Below, piece by piece: positions 1 through 12,671 of a DNA stretch of 64,000 nt. Position 1 is the first letter of the stretch; every line of letters starts with the position of its first letter. The notes under the pieces were generated by a model, which worked only from the letters and a program-made list of their open reading frames with translations, was not told the DNA's origin and did no database searches. Source of the stretch: Hyaloperonospora brassicae (Eukaryota; Oomycota; Peronosporomycetes; Peronosporales; Peronosporaceae); contig CANTFL010001450.1 in the NCBI GenBank assembly GCA_947650285.1, positions 62,001-126,000 of the forward strand, written 5' to 3'. A program made the translations under genes and the position numbers.

Positions 1-3000
1 TTGCTCAGGCGTTCAATCTTGCTTTCAGTCGACTCCTCGTCCGTCTCCACTTCCTCTCCAACCAAATGGAGACGACGTCCAACCACGCCATTCCCTCCTC
101 CATCGACAATGTCGTGGTCCATGTTTTGACGTTTACTCAACTCTCGAGTCTCTTGCACCCACGCACTCGGCGTGACACTTCTCTTCCTCCTTCCGCTTCC
201 TTCTTGACTCGGCAGCAACGTCCCGCCCAAATGAGCATCTCTTGTTCGACACCCACCAAGTGCCGTCTCTTTGTCCTCCTTCACGAAGGAATATTCACGC
301 TGCAACCGCTGTCGACGTTGACGAAGCACCTGTCGGTCTCTCCGCTCGCGGCCTGTAAGTGCGTCTTCCGATGGGAATCGGCGTGTCACACGTGGCGTGC
401 TCACGCTCAAGAGTGTGTGTAAGATATCGTCTCCTTCCACCATCTCTGGAGTCGTCGCGTGCGCCACAGATGCCCGACAATCCTCGCGGTTGTCGACATC
501 ACCTTTGCTTTTTATAAAAAGCATTTTCGATCCACTTGGACGTCGCTCATCGGACGTAGTGTCGCACTGAGTCAACGGCGGACATGGCGCCCTCGACGCG
601 GGACGGGCAGTGTGTCTTGCAGCTGCTACCGACGCGTCTGCATGCACCAGGGCGCGACTCCGAGAAAGTGGACTCTGCACCGATGGGTCGGCACGTCGGC
701 CAAAAAGTGACTGCGGCTGTTGGTTGTCACCGCGGAGGGTGTTTTGGTGGCGTGACGTTTTTTGAAAAGCACTTTTTTCGGCGTCAAAACGTGCTTGCGC
801 AGGGGACACCGCACGTAGCGGAACAGCTGTACGCTGTCGCGCGGATCCCGCCGAGCGACGCTCGACGTCGGTGGTCGACGCAGTAGGAGACGCTGACGAT
901 ACAGTCGACAAGAGAGCACGTCGACGTTTGACGCGCGGGCCGTCGGCAGCGGTGGACGGTCTGCGCTTCGGGCGGACAGCGGGCGCTGTGCTGGGGGCGG
1001 AGTGATGGTCACGGCGGAGCTCCATGCGTTTTGAGAGGCTTTTCGAGCGGTATGGGATATCATGTCGAAAGCGTTTGATGCTGGATATTGCATGAGAAAA
1101 CATCGAGATAAAGTCGCTCGATGTCGGCGTCAGCGACGTAGTTCGACGAAAGTGTCTTTCATTTTGGGCAAGTCCTTTATAGTATAGGGGGCAGATGGAG
1201 AAAAGACGGCGACAGAAGGTAGCGCGATTGTGAGTTAGGACAATGGGCTGTGCACTATCGAGAAAGGTAGAGCATTGGTATAAACAAGTACGCCTGCAGT
1301 TGATGCGACGATGGTGCCGATCGTCAACACGAAGTGGCGTAACGACTTTCTCGAAAGGTCTTTCGGTCGACAATTCACCGAAGCTGTAGCTCCTTTGAAG
1401 CGGATGAAGACAGTCTGTTCAGTTGTACAGAATATTTGACGAGATGAAAAGTCATTGGACCGAACGCATCATTTGAATGGCATAGACGAGTTGTACAGCT
1501 CGTTGCGGTGATAGTGACGGCAAAGTGTGACCACTTGGCACACAAAGAAGAGCAGTGCGATGAAACGTATATGCAATGCGTCAAAGAAACACTTCGAATG
1601 TCCATAGCGGAGTTGTCTGTCGTTCAATCGTTTTTGGTCGACAAATGACACTACGGACGCCGCTGCCACACTCGACCGTTCGAAACCTCAAGCAACTGTT
1701 GCGTCGCTAATCGGACGTAGGCCAAGCTACCGGTTGCTATTTCGCACTGCCAAATCGTATCACACGTTTTGTGAAGTAGCCATTTTGTAGTAAAAACGCT
1801 CGACGTGCTTGGAGTTCGTGAGGCAAATGATTGATGGAGTCTTGTAACATGACGCGCCGTCAGAAGACGGAGGCAGAGTTATGTGGCGAATGAATGAGCC
1901 AATCGTGCCCTAGAAACTATGGCATATAGGTTGTCAGGCATCATTGTCGTGAGTTTATTTCAATAAATCCGCCAGACGCTGGTGCTTTTGCAGAAGCTGC
2001 GCGTCTCAGTCCTTGTCTACAAGCAGAAATCGAGCTGTGCTTAGATAGCGAATTCGATAGCAACGATTACGAACGTGGTATGCATACTTTGCGTATATTG
2101 TCACACGCTACTTGATGATATCTCCAAACATACACTGACCGCCACCCTCGATTCGTCCTGATGTCAGTCTCGATACGGGGCTTCATGTCGTTTCGCGCGA
2201 GTATTGATTAGTTCGTGAATGCTTTAGCGCTCGACGCTGGGTCGAGCAAAGGCATAGACATGCCCCGTAGATTGCCCACTAGGACCGTTTGTCGCAATAG
2301 CACTCGGCCACCGCTGTCGTTCGAGCTTCACATATCATAACACGTGTGACAGGTTGGTGACTAACAAGCATTCGATTGTCCGCAGTCGACCTATGCCACG
2401 CGATCGAAGCGCTTTGCTTCCTTCGGATAAACGCGCACACTGAAACTACCCTCGTTGGGACGTTATCGTGTGGACGAAATTCGCAAACTCCTGTTGTGGT
2501 GGGTGAGGTCAGATATAGCAGTGTAGAAAACGCAACAATGCTTCTCGTACCCAATATTGTACACTGCCACAAGTTGTCTCACATTGTGCGTTACTGTCTT
2601 TACTCGTTGCAGCCGGTGCTGATGTGATTATTCTGACGAATTCAAAGACCGTTGTTCGTCCACGCTAGAAAGTGGTGTGGACGAATCTTGCACCCGATAC
2701 GAGCGCTCGTGCAAGCTCACACGAGCTGCAGAGCACGTTCGAAATAAGGATAAAAGCCACACGCATCTTTGTTGTCAGCAAACTTATGCTCAGGTTGGGC
2801 ATGTAGGAATCGAAAGGTCACCAACGCGCAGTCATCGTAGGAGGTCTACGCGTGAGTGGTGTGGCTAGCCAGGTCAATTGCCATCGCTAGTTCGAACTCG
2901 CGCCTCGTTTTGTGTGAGCGACATCCGCTTTTTGAGCTAGATGTCATGCGCTCTGACAGTTGTGACAAGCGATATGTCTACGCCAAGATTTATGGTGAGC

Positions 3001-6000
3001 GGTGGGTATCGAACGCGCCGAATCACACAAAGAAGTCGCGTGGGTGAAACGCTTTTACGGTTCACTTCTTGCGGAATAGGGACTACAGCAGCACCAACCT
3101 TATCAGACGCGGGCGAATAAAGAGCCATGCTTGCATTATAACACCTTAGTGTTCAACTCAGTGCAACCAACACGCTATCTGCGCAAATTGCTCGTCGCCT
3201 ACAGGCTTGCCCAGTTGTTCGTGCCTCGTATAGAAATATTGATCGTACAAGCTACAGAATAGACTATTGGAGTCTTTGCGGTCAGCCATGTTGTCACAGG
3301 GATGCGAACCGTGACAACAAAAGACACGCAGAGAACCAACCAATACACCTTCTTGTATCGAAAAGCGCATGCGCTACCACTGTACGTGTCTAATACAGTG
3401 CAGACAAGAGTGGTTGTTGTACAGCTTGATTTGTGATAGTCGAATAGTTCCGCTCCATATCTGAATCCAACAACGAAACGACGCAAGTTGCTACAATTGT
3501 GCATATGAAAAACCGCACTGTGAACGTATCCGTGAACAATCCGGGCAAATTGACCATCACGCGCTTCCCTCAGTACTGCTGGACTAGCAATACGGGCTCC
3601 TCACGGCGGTCAACACAAGCGCAGCGTTTTGTTTGCGCATAGACATCCTCTGCAATGCGCTCGGAGAAATTTTGGTAAGCCGGGATGTCGAACGCAGCGC
3701 GAGGGAGTGGTGGGGAAAACCTACGTCACTTTGGAGGAAAGAGCTCATTTGACACGACCGCCATGGGCTGCATGTCGCGGCGTAAAACGATATGGACAAC
3801 CAGTCTGTCTACCATAACGGCTGAGTTAGAAGCGTTTAGATGCGAAAAGGAGAATTAATTGAGGTCTCCATGAGCGAAGTGTCTCGCTTCTTCATGCGTG
3901 TCAAGCGAAAGACGTGAGGCCACCACAAAGTTATTGCTGGACGAATCTTGCGCCCAGGACGACTACCCATACCGAAGGAACGACAGACGTGAAGACGCCG
4001 CGCGCTTTCAAGTGTGTTGAGGTACTATCCCACGTCCATTGGCGTAGTCACTTGGTACGAGGTGCAACTGACGCTCGTGAGAAACTTGCTGGTGGATAAG
4101 AAGGGCGAGCGATGCCTGCACCTTGCGTAAGAAGAACGTGATGCGAAACGACTTGCAGACATTGAACCTTAAGAATACTGACCTCGATATCAAGTCCGTT
4201 CTGGTCGCAGATCAAGCCTCGCGTACTTGTGTCAGAGCGGTACAGTTCTCTGATCATCACGTTGTAGGTGCGTACCGCGCTCGACAAACAGCACAGTTGC
4301 AGTCACCACAGACCTCTGAGCTTTTCCTCAGCACGAAGCGTCTGTAGCTTCTGCAACAACACAGCGAGACGTGATACTATCCAGCGGTGTGGTCGATATG
4401 ACGTCCATGCTCTCACCAGCTCGGTCTCGTTTGCTGCTGGCCTGGCACAAATGAACGCGATAAGAATTGACGTGACAAGTCCGAGTCGACGCTGCCGTAT
4501 TTATGCGCTCCTCAATCACGGCTGTCGCTCGAGAAAAGTCCATCAATAGCGTTTGGTGTAGCCTCGTCAAAAGCCCTGTGTATGTGATGTTGTCTTGTCG
4601 CGACGATTATTCGATGGTGTACGTTTCACGCAGTGGGACGAAACTTTGTGGCCTGCCAGCTCGCGGCAACGCGGCAGCTACGCCGTACGTCTATCGGAAA
4701 ACCTATGTCAAAATGTCTCATGCGAAAGATTCGGTCGATTTGGTTGTCGGGAGAATCGCAACTTCACACCGTTCGATCAACGCAGTGTTGTTATCACGTC
4801 ACGACTACCGAGGTTAACCGCTAACGTGTATCATTTGTGTGTGAGTAGAAGCATATGGCGTGCTTTCTTCTGGAAGGTTACACACTGGTTGCGCTTTGCC
4901 TGGCAGTAGAAACGCGGAGTTGATGGAGCGACGATTGGTGCGCAGATCTGGACAGCATCCGAGAAATCAATGCTTCGCGACTAAAAAGACTCCTTCGTAA
5001 GCAATTGGTAACGTTACAACGCTGCGGCGACTACTTCGATACTACAAGGTATCGGTTCGCGCGCGAGGTCCTCGATGCAGTCGGTCATTGTTCGGGAACG
5101 CGTATGTGGCGCACAAATCTGATCAATGTAGTCGGAAAATGTAGGACAAGTCGTTGAGTATGACCGCGCTCCGCATTCGTCTCCGCTGCGCTGGCGGGTT
5201 GCAAGAAGATTATCGAAGTAGCCTTCACACCTGCAACCTCATGGACGGGGCAAGCCGACGAAGTAATGAAAGGCCGTGCCTCTGGTCACGAAGCGCGGTG
5301 AGACGCGGCACATTACGACAGTGGTGCACATGTGGTGCTCTTCGTGACATTTCGTAAAGCCGTCGAGTGCCTGGCAATCATGGACGAAACAGTCAGCACC
5401 ACTGGAGCAGGTCCAGGCAGACAGCGATGAGGATGCTCGAATCGGTAGCAGAAGCTTTGATAAAAGTCGTACTGATGTGTCGAAAAAGCTTCTGAGCGCT
5501 TCTAGCGATGCGCTGATGATAAAGAGCAGAAAGGCTGCAACACGTTTGGGTTTGCACATGGAAGGCGATCCTGTGTAGTGTCCGGTCCTGCGACGCCTGG
5601 GTTGCTGGCTTGTAGTTGCTGGCTTGTGCCTTCTGGTGAAAGACAGAGTGCTAATCGCATGAGTCTGTCGAACGTTTTGCTGAAATTTTTGGAGCTGAGG
5701 TAGTACGGCATGCTTTCGTGCAAAAGCTGGACATACAGCCGTACAGTGGACAACGCATCGAAACGGCTTTGTAATGCACCTATACGATCCACACGCTTGT
5801 GCAAGCAAGTCAGACAGTCCGGGCTGGTCCTGGCAGATGAGCTCACTGACAATTTGGACGGGCTCAATAGTATGCTGGGTACCGAGAGCCGCTCGATCCA
5901 GCAATGAGCTCGTTTGGCGAGCGTCAGTGCTTGTCTGTTGAAGGGCGGCTGTATTGTCGTAGCGTTCGGGAAGTTTTGCTGTATTCGACAAGTGTAGATT

Positions 6001-7928
6001 ACAGAAATGGATTACCGTAAACGCAGCTGACTGGGCAATAGATGGCGGCGATGAAGCGAGACCGTCAGTATGGTGAATGAAGCGCTCAAAATGAGCATCC
6101 AAATATGCCGCTTGATGTTTCGATGCTTTGACGGACAAACCCTTTGACATTAGAAGTCATGAGGCGACGCAAGATAAACACCGTTACTTAAGCCCGGACG
6201 TAAAGCATCTGGAGCTAGGCTCGAGAATGTTCGGCACATACGAGGCGGGACCGAGCGACTTCCCTTTCTCCTCCCACCTAGTGCACTTTATATGTTGTCG
6301 TCGATACGGGAACGTTGCTACTACATCGCGACGGATGTGAAGGAAGGATATATATGCGGAGTCTATATGCGTGTTTAGCGGACTTGAAGTCTACGAAGCA
6401 GAATAGACGACTTCGTAGTGCCTTGTGGGTGCACAAAAGCTTGCGTTGATTCGAATGCATTTGCGCGGTGAAAGGCTTCACTGTGTTACTGACAAGTAGT
6501 TGAAACTCCAGCCGAAGCCATTTTGCACGATCACGGCATAGCGCCACGCCTGTGAGGTTTCGCTCGCTGAATGTCGTACTGACATGTATGTGTAGTATAG
6601 ACTTGAACCTGAATAAATGACACAAACTGTACACTAATGTGCTGCAGTGAATTTTACATCGACTTAGTCGTGAGAGCTGCTTTGCGCGAGCAACACCAAG
6701 TGTCGGTGGCAGAAATTATTGTGGAATAGTGCCGTTCGTAGCTTTGCGCAAGAAGCTGCAAGTGCGGACATCTACAATCAGGCCAAGTAGACGGCATAAG
6801 TAGAAATCTGCGCCACCGGCAGCACAGTCGCAAAGACCATGATCCTGGAGGCGTTTGTTTCCATTTTCCCATGCACGTCCATTCCAAACACAACAGGCAC
6901 AACATGCAATGTACGAGCGCAGTTCATATGGGCACCTGGTACCTCCTATACAAAAAGCTGCTTTAATACGATACTTTGTGCTTGTAAAAGCAGACAAAAG
7001 TATCACGGAAACGCTTGTTCCCTTTATCCCAGTGAGAAGGAAGCAGTAAGTGGCTCTGGTCTTTTATACATACTCAAGCCATCGAACATTGAGGGATGAT
7101 ACCTCCCGGACCGTGCAAAGAGTGTTAGTATCGTTGGTGAAGTAATTGGAGGGGCCAAAATCAAGCCGACTCGTTCCAAGACACATGCGGATGGACCTTT
7201 TCGGCTGTGACGAGTGAAGTGCAAATTTGCGCACATATGCAGTGTTGGTATATCTCGTGGACAATCTTCTTACATGCAGTCGCCATCTGAGACGGACGAA
7301 GGTCCGCGACCAAACTCCTTTCAGTGGCCGCGTGCTTTACTCAATGTCATTAAAAATACGACTGTCCATGTCTGGACCACCATCCTTGCGACGTGTAGAA
7401 GTGGTGTTTGCACCATTGCCCACGATTCTCAGCTCGTTAGCTCTTACCGGGTACGTCGTATTGACCGCCAGCTAGACCAAGCGGGTCACGCTCTGCGGTT
7501 GACTGGCTGGTTGGCCGGTCGACCGTAAACGATGCAGCAAAATATGTTTGTATCGATATCTACTAGTGCTGCTTTGTCAACTGCTCGAGAAGTCATACCC
7601 ATTATTTGCTGTGCAAATGGCCGCACGACATTCGGTCGTCTATCGTGGCCGAGGCGACGACAACGCATCTTCTAGATTCTACTGCATCTTTTCTGCTAGG
7701 CATGCGTTGCGTAGACTTGCCACATCTTTCCTGCTGGACATGTGTTGCGTAGACGTGTCGCGTAGAAGCAGTATTGCTGCACCCGACAGACCATGTCGCA
7801 TTTGCAGTCCTTTCGCCAAAGAATCGACAACTCTCGTCCACAGGGCTTTGCTTCAGTAAAAACCCCAGCTCACCGGCTTTCACGGCCGAGCTTACTGTCT
7901 CTTATTGTCATCAATCACATTAAGAATC
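1..7928. other. Gene-poor region, no confident gene
   Basis: I see no open frame here with a recognisable domain or a consistent series of splice sites. A frame on the plus strand at 228-351 ends at a good donor (CTGTAAGTG near 353), but no following exon can be matched, so it is not called. Short direct similarities occur, for example CATCGGACGTAG near 549 against AATCGGACGTAG near 1,710, and GGACGAATCTTGC near 2,679 and 3,940. These suggest decayed repeats. A possible broken gene at 5.2-6.2 kb is listed separately. Confidence 0.5.
5239..6150 (-). pseudogene. Possible decayed or multi-exon gene, unknown
   Basis: A 303-codon open frame on the minus strand is the longest in the first 12 kb. 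From about 5,867 to 5,600 a second minus frame reads a more protein-like sequence, with a leucine-rich stretch that includes LHKRVDRIGALQSRFDALS and SSKNFSKTFDRLMRLAL. The first frame reads sensibly only above about 5,830. This would fit a real gene broken by an indel, or one with an intron I cannot place, but chance frames are also possible. No family is recognised. Confidence 0.22.
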
Positions 7929-7943
7929 GCTCATTCCGCAAAA
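7929..7943 (+). promoter_or_regulatory. Oomycete-type initiator upstream of the effector candidate
   Basis: GCTCATTCCGCAAAA matches the known oomycete core promoter pattern, an initiator (GCTCATTYY) followed by a flanking promoter region (CAWTTT-like). It lies 45-59 bases before the ATG at 7,988, a normal leader length. This supports transcription from here and the choice of the downstream ATG rather than the longer open frame that begins at 7,793. Confidence 0.55.
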
Positions 7944-7987
7944 CCCCCACAAGCACACAAGACTCCTCCGCGACGACAGTACCGACG

Positions 7988-8470
7988 ATGCGGCTGGTGC
8001 TAGAAGCTCTCATGACTGCAGCAGCACTAGCGGGTGGAAGTGCTGCGACGACGAACTTGGAGCTGTCGCGCGCGCTTCCATCCGATTTCAGTTCAGAGAG
8101 TGGTCCCCTCACAGAAGGACCCGGCAACGTCATCCCCAAAATAACCTTAAGGGGGAAGAGCGCGAGACCTACCGCGGACGATTCTTCGAGCTTCGATCCC
8201 GAGGAAGAACGTGGATTGTGGGTTTCCAAATTTCCAGAGCTGATGAACTTGGCTACGGTCGAAGAGAGCAAGATGGCGGAGATCGTGTCGAACGAGAAGA
8301 CACTCACAAAGGCGTTCAAGTTTCTGGCCAATAATAAGATCGATCCCCGCACGGCATACGTACATGCTATGAACCATCCTAATTATCCTGATTTGCCGGC
8401 ACACACAGAGGCATTTTTAAAAAGATACGGTATATGGGCCGACGCCAACTTGCACCTCTTCAAAAAATGA
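7988..8470 (+). CDS. Candidate secreted RxLR-EER-like effector, 160 aa
   Basis: The protein starts with a probable signal peptide (residues 1-20, MRLVLEALMTAAALAGGSAA) likely cut after GGSAA. An ITLRGK sequence at 52-57 sits where the RxLR host-translocation motif normally lies and would be a degenerate version. An acidic stretch ends in PEEERG (71-76), the dEER part. The remaining 85 residues are helical, with W78, W150 and Tyr residues spaced like a single WY-type fold (for example KFLANNKIDPRTAYVHAMNH). Known effectors of this class are secreted by haustoria-forming oomycetes and act inside plant cells. The gene has no visible intron and stands alone in a gene-poor region, as is usual for effectors. 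The specific target is unknown. The missing first Arg makes class membership probable rather than certain. Confidence 0.72.
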   Translation: MRLVLEALMTAAALAGGSAATTNLELSRALPSDFSSESGPLTEGPGNVIPKITLRGKSARPTADDSSSFDPEEERGLWVSKFPELMNLATVEESKMAEIVSNEKTLTKAFKFLANNKIDPRTAYVHAMNHPNYPDLPAHTEAFLKRYGIWADANLHLFKK

Positions 8471-9130
8471 CGACGCATCACGTAGTCGAGAGAGGGCCAA
8501 GGTGACGAAGAAGTGTGCGGTGGAAACGCGTGCAGTTGAAAAGCGCTCAAGCTCACTTCCCGATTTGGGCTCTTCGAGCAACAACGGACCGAGACGAAGA
8601 CCTCCTAAGAGCCAGTCATCTGGCCCCCTTACCTTGGACGGGAAGTCCCCCCTTAGTGGGGCCAAGTATATAAGGGGGAGGCCTTTTCTCCGCTGCGCGT
8701 GCTACGGAAGGCACCGCAGCGTGCGACCCGAGAGGGAAGCAATCCCCCGGTATCCCGCGGTGTGGGGCATATTGACGGAGTGTCGACCCCCTGCACACAA
8801 GGCGCAAGCGAATTCCTGCCATTTTCCGTCCGCCTTCTTCAGTCGCCGACCCGTTCGCCTAGCGCGGATCCCGGTCCCACGAAGAGAACTCGCCTAGAAC
8901 GTGATTTTGATCGGAACCGTCCAGGTGCACCAGCGGCCTATCGGGGGTGATCGGTTTGGTACCCGGCGTTTTCTGCGATTTTTGCGCCCTGCCCCCAGGA
9001 CTGGATACCCGTTTCCACGTGCCCTTTGCAGAGTGCCCCCCCCCCGTGAAAGCCCGACGTCTCGAGCAAGCAGAATGAGAAAGCGAGGAGACGAACGACC
9101 GATTATGGTAGAAGATTAGGGAGAGATCCA
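8471..9130. other. GC-rich block with TATA box, possibly LTR-derived
   Basis: Directly after the effector the base composition becomes clearly richer in G and C than the flanks. A TATATAAG box at 8,667-8,674 follows a CCCCCCTTAGTGGGG near-palindrome, and runs such as CCCCCCCCGT occur near 9,040. This resembles a promoter region of a retroelement LTR, but I found no paired copy and no terminal TG/CA with a duplicated target site. The open frames here are short and shadow each other on both strands. Confidence 0.3.
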
Positions 9131-11689
9131 TACAGACATCTTAGCGCAGTCATAACGACCCAATAGACAGTCTGATCCTCCGCCGAAAAGCGCTCAAGCT
9201 TGATTGTGTCAAGGTACGAACGAACAGCTACGCGTACACGGTCGGTTGGTACAGCACGCTGACGATAGAAAAGTACTTTGCTTAAAACAAAGATAAAAAC
9301 TTCTTTAGTTACGGGTCATGTGTTCTATTAGTTGAGTTTAAAATCGCAAAATTGGCACAAAACATATAGTGTTTGTCAGCTGTCTGTAGATATGCATTTA
9401 TTAAAAGGTTTTTACAAAGCAATATTTAAGATTTCACATTAGGCAATAAATACTTTCGTTGAGGTGCTAGGGCGAGGGGTTTTATCGTGTATAATCATCA
9501 ATAAACTTGGATCTACTTTTGATCGACGAACAGTATCAACTATTTCTATCATCAAGTAGTGGAGCTCGTTCATCAACTTAACGTTTGAAAACCTTTTTGT
9601 CCGGAGAACTCGATTAATAAGTGAAAGTGCCAAACGAACTGTTAAAAGTGTAGTTGAGGAAAGCTGAGTTTAGCTTGACGACTCTACTATTCGAGATAAC
9701 GTTTTGGAAGTTATGATCGAATATTGGGTCGGCCAACGAATTGTTTAGAATGACAGTGGGGTAAGTTTGCTAGCCTTACTTTTATAAAGAAAACTGATGG
9801 AAGCTTTTCAAATAATTAGTCAGAATAATAAATGCGAAGGATAGACTGTCGAGCAATAAGATTGAATGCTATTTGAAAGAATGGTTTGGGAATTAAAATA
9901 ATTGATTAGCGAAGAAACGAATTGCTTGGATTAGTAATACAATCGGTTTGCTTCAGCTCTCATAGAGAAGAATATGATATTACAAAGACATGTGGATTTC
10001 TATATTCGAAATGAGTTACAACCCCTTCTACAAATTGGCAACAAATGATTGCGGTCAATTTGCTACCAATTTGTTCTTGGCTCGAAGAGCAAAGTAATCA
10101 TTTAGACCGTCATTCTTTGTTTATCAAGGAACGAAGAGACTGAATACGTGTGCATTCATTTGACATCCAAAAATACATGGCAGCTTCGCTGTACTTGGAA
10201 GTACTTGCGATCAAGCATACACCTCATTCTTAAGACTATTGATGTATCAGGGCGCAGCAATTCGTTCATCATCCTGATGCTCAGCAGGTGACAGTTACAA
10301 AGTTGACAGCGATGATGAGCGCTCCGCATCAAGACTGTACCAACGTCATGACGTAAATCTAGGACAAGCAATGACGCCCACCCAATGTGAGATGCGGAAC
10401 AGTTTCATGCCGTCGAGATCTCCGAGAGTCCGGTATCAGGAGACCGACCGTATGATGACCGACGATACCCACGTGCAACTGCTTCGACCAGGTACCGGGT
10501 ATTGAACGAACACAATTAGGACTGATCTGACAGACTCAAGCATGCAAAGAGCGAAACATGCAGAGGTGAGTGACGGGGGTCGACTGATTTTGACGTCTAA
10601 CGGAATGGGACATATGGCAAATGAAGATCTGTGGACTGGTAGGTCAAGATGGTAGAAATCCCTTTCGGGATCGGTGATCTACACCTCCCTAGTGTGGTGA
10701 AGCGATCAAGATTCAACTTTGAAACGACGGGTAGCATGCCTCGGACAAATCCGAAGACGATCCTGACTGGCGGAGTACAATCTGGAAGATATAATATTCA
10801 CAACGATTGGACGGGAAGGACTCGATTATGAAAAGAGAGGTAGTAGGACCAAGACCAAATGTATCAACCACCTGGCAGTGATAGCGGATAAGAAATGGCG
10901 ATCTACGATCCAGCCTCGATCACATTCTGCGATTCGCAATCCAGCGCAGCCCATAAGAAGACACTAAAAATATGGAACATGCTTTAATTACGTAGTCTGG
11001 GAGCGGCTATAGGTAAGTCACGCAGATGAAAAACGTGCCAGACGGTTCAAGGAGAAGGAAGGCTTCAAAAACGGTGATAGAAACAACGGCGACAAGATTG
11101 ATTCGAGTCCGATCACGATCGTGAAGATTTGGATCGCGACTAATTGATGTAGATCACATGTGTCATGGTAGTGATATGAACGACATGTGGCCACTGATTT
11201 CTGAATTATCGGGTAAAGACGGACCTCGTCGTAGTTTTGGTACATAACTCATCAGCATCAAACATAGTTCAATTCCGTTTATAATCTGTGCGTGTCCTTC
11301 TTTTTCCGAGAGAGAATGCTTGGTCCCCAGACGTCAGAAACTTGATCTAGGCTCGTTGAAAAAAACACTTCTGGATTGTTTGGTCAGGATCTCAAGGACT
11401 GTCAACGCCCAAACTGCGATTGGACGCGGACAACCGTTACAGGCTATGCAGAAATCGCGAGATGGCTCAAATTCTCAGAAGGCAAGTGGATCAAGTATCA
11501 ACGCACTGGACAAGATATTATCAAGGGAGATCAGAATATTGTGCAACAGGATACCGATGTTTGTACCCGACACAGTACAAGCTACCTACACTACAGTGTA
11601 GACAAGTGCCTCGAAGCTTCACGTACACTGTGCGTGCAGAGGAAGGCTGATCTCCTGAACGGACACGCTAGAAGAAGGAAAAAGTAGAA
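9131..11689. other. AT-rich intergenic DNA without genes
   Basis: The stretch from about 9,260 to 10,400 is rich in A and T and has almost no open frame over 60 codons. From 10,400 to 11,690 there are short frames on both strands without recognisable domains. Because it leads into an LTR relic ending at 12,002, this may be the body of a very old retroelement, but no gag, protease, reverse transcriptase or integrase motif can be read. Confidence 0.4.
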
Positions 11690-12002
11690 CTGCATATAAT
11701 ATAAACTTACGAGTGAGTGAAGGACACACTCTTCTGTCGTACGTTGACAAAACCAAACTACAGGTTATCAATGCAGCGACCTGCTCACCACCTGTTGCGC
11801 TCGTCTAGCAGCGATTCGTGGTGTAGTTGGTTGATAAAACGGCTCACATCAGCCAGTGAGTAGAGCAGTGCCGAATCTTACCTTCGAAGGTCATATTCAT
11901 TCAATATTTACGTAGCAAGGTGAATACTGGCGAGTATTATCATTTACGATAATATTCTAATTGACCAATCTAATGTCAACACACGTGCAACACCCCGTTA
12001 CA
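11690..12002 (+). mobile_element. Ty3/gypsy LTR relic, same family as 61.5 kb LTR
   Basis: Positions 11,795-11,822 match 61,713-61,740 at 26 of 28 bases by eye, inside a longer weakly similar stretch in the same order. The segment ends in CCCCGTTACA at 12,002, the same terminus as the LTR at 61,464-61,927. The 5' boundary is eroded. The relic is probably a solo or 3' LTR left from an old insertion. Confidence 0.5.
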
Positions 12003-12311
12003 TATCGAGTCGAGCGAGTAAAGTATCCGTGACCAGGCATTGATAGTGGTATGGGCGACGTCAACGTTTTGAGGTTGTCTATCACTATAGCTGCCACGAG
12101 CTTCACAGTAATACTTTCCGTAGTTTGCGGTACGCAGTAGGTCAGACTTGTCAACTGCACTGTCATACTTCAGGAAAATTGTGCATCTTGCATCATGCCC
12201 TGACACGAAAAATGATAGTCGCGATTGCGCTCCTACGCTCAATGCTCTATATGCTCGGGCTGGGTCGAAAGCGCAGTTTCGTTCAGTCGAGACACAATCG
12301 ATGATATAAAT

Positions 12312-12671
12312 ATGCGTCGACCTCGGAAGATGTGGTGGTGGCAAGGGCCATTCCAGCCCAGCGGATCTTTTGCTGCAGTGTTCAACAATGTAAAAAAGAA
12401 TAGCTGCAGCATTGACCATGACGAGCGCATGTCAATGGTAAGTCAACGTGACTGCGCTGACGAGCTTGACAAGTTGGCATGGTGTGATCAACCCCTCAAC
12501 ATTGAGAACCCAGCGTCTCTATGCGCAACGTGCGAGCAAGCGCTAGAACAGCACACGAGAACCTTGTTGCAGCTGGGTTCTTGGGCTCTATCTAGTCATT
12601 TTATAGACCACCAGGACGCTTTAGCCACGTTTTTGGAGCGAGTTAATAACGTCCATCGAACGCTAGGCTGA
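12312..12671 (+). CDS. Unknown small protein, 119 aa
   Basis: The open frame starts at an ATG (MRRPRKMWWW) and is free of stops for 119 codons. The composition looks like a real protein: a Trp-rich basic start, a CATCEQ pair of cysteines in the middle, and an amphipathic helical end (residues near DALATFLERVNNVHRTLG). The frame is open 29 codons further upstream, so an additional 5' exon or an earlier start is possible. No family is recognised. It lies just downstream of the LTR relic. Confidence 0.4.
   Translation: MRRPRKMWWWQGPFQPSGSFAAVFNNVKKNSCSIDHDERMSMVSQRDCADELDKLAWCDQPLNIENPASLCATCEQALEQHTRTLLQLGSWALSSHFIDHQDALATFLERVNNVHRTLG

Noticed and set aside
228..353. Possible first exon ending at a GTAAGT donor
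   Set aside because: No acceptor and following exon could be matched, and the peptide shows no domain.
626..1093. 155-codon minus-strand frame near the left edge
   Set aside because: The composition is Arg/Pro/Ser-rich without motif, and it overlaps equally good frames on the other strand.
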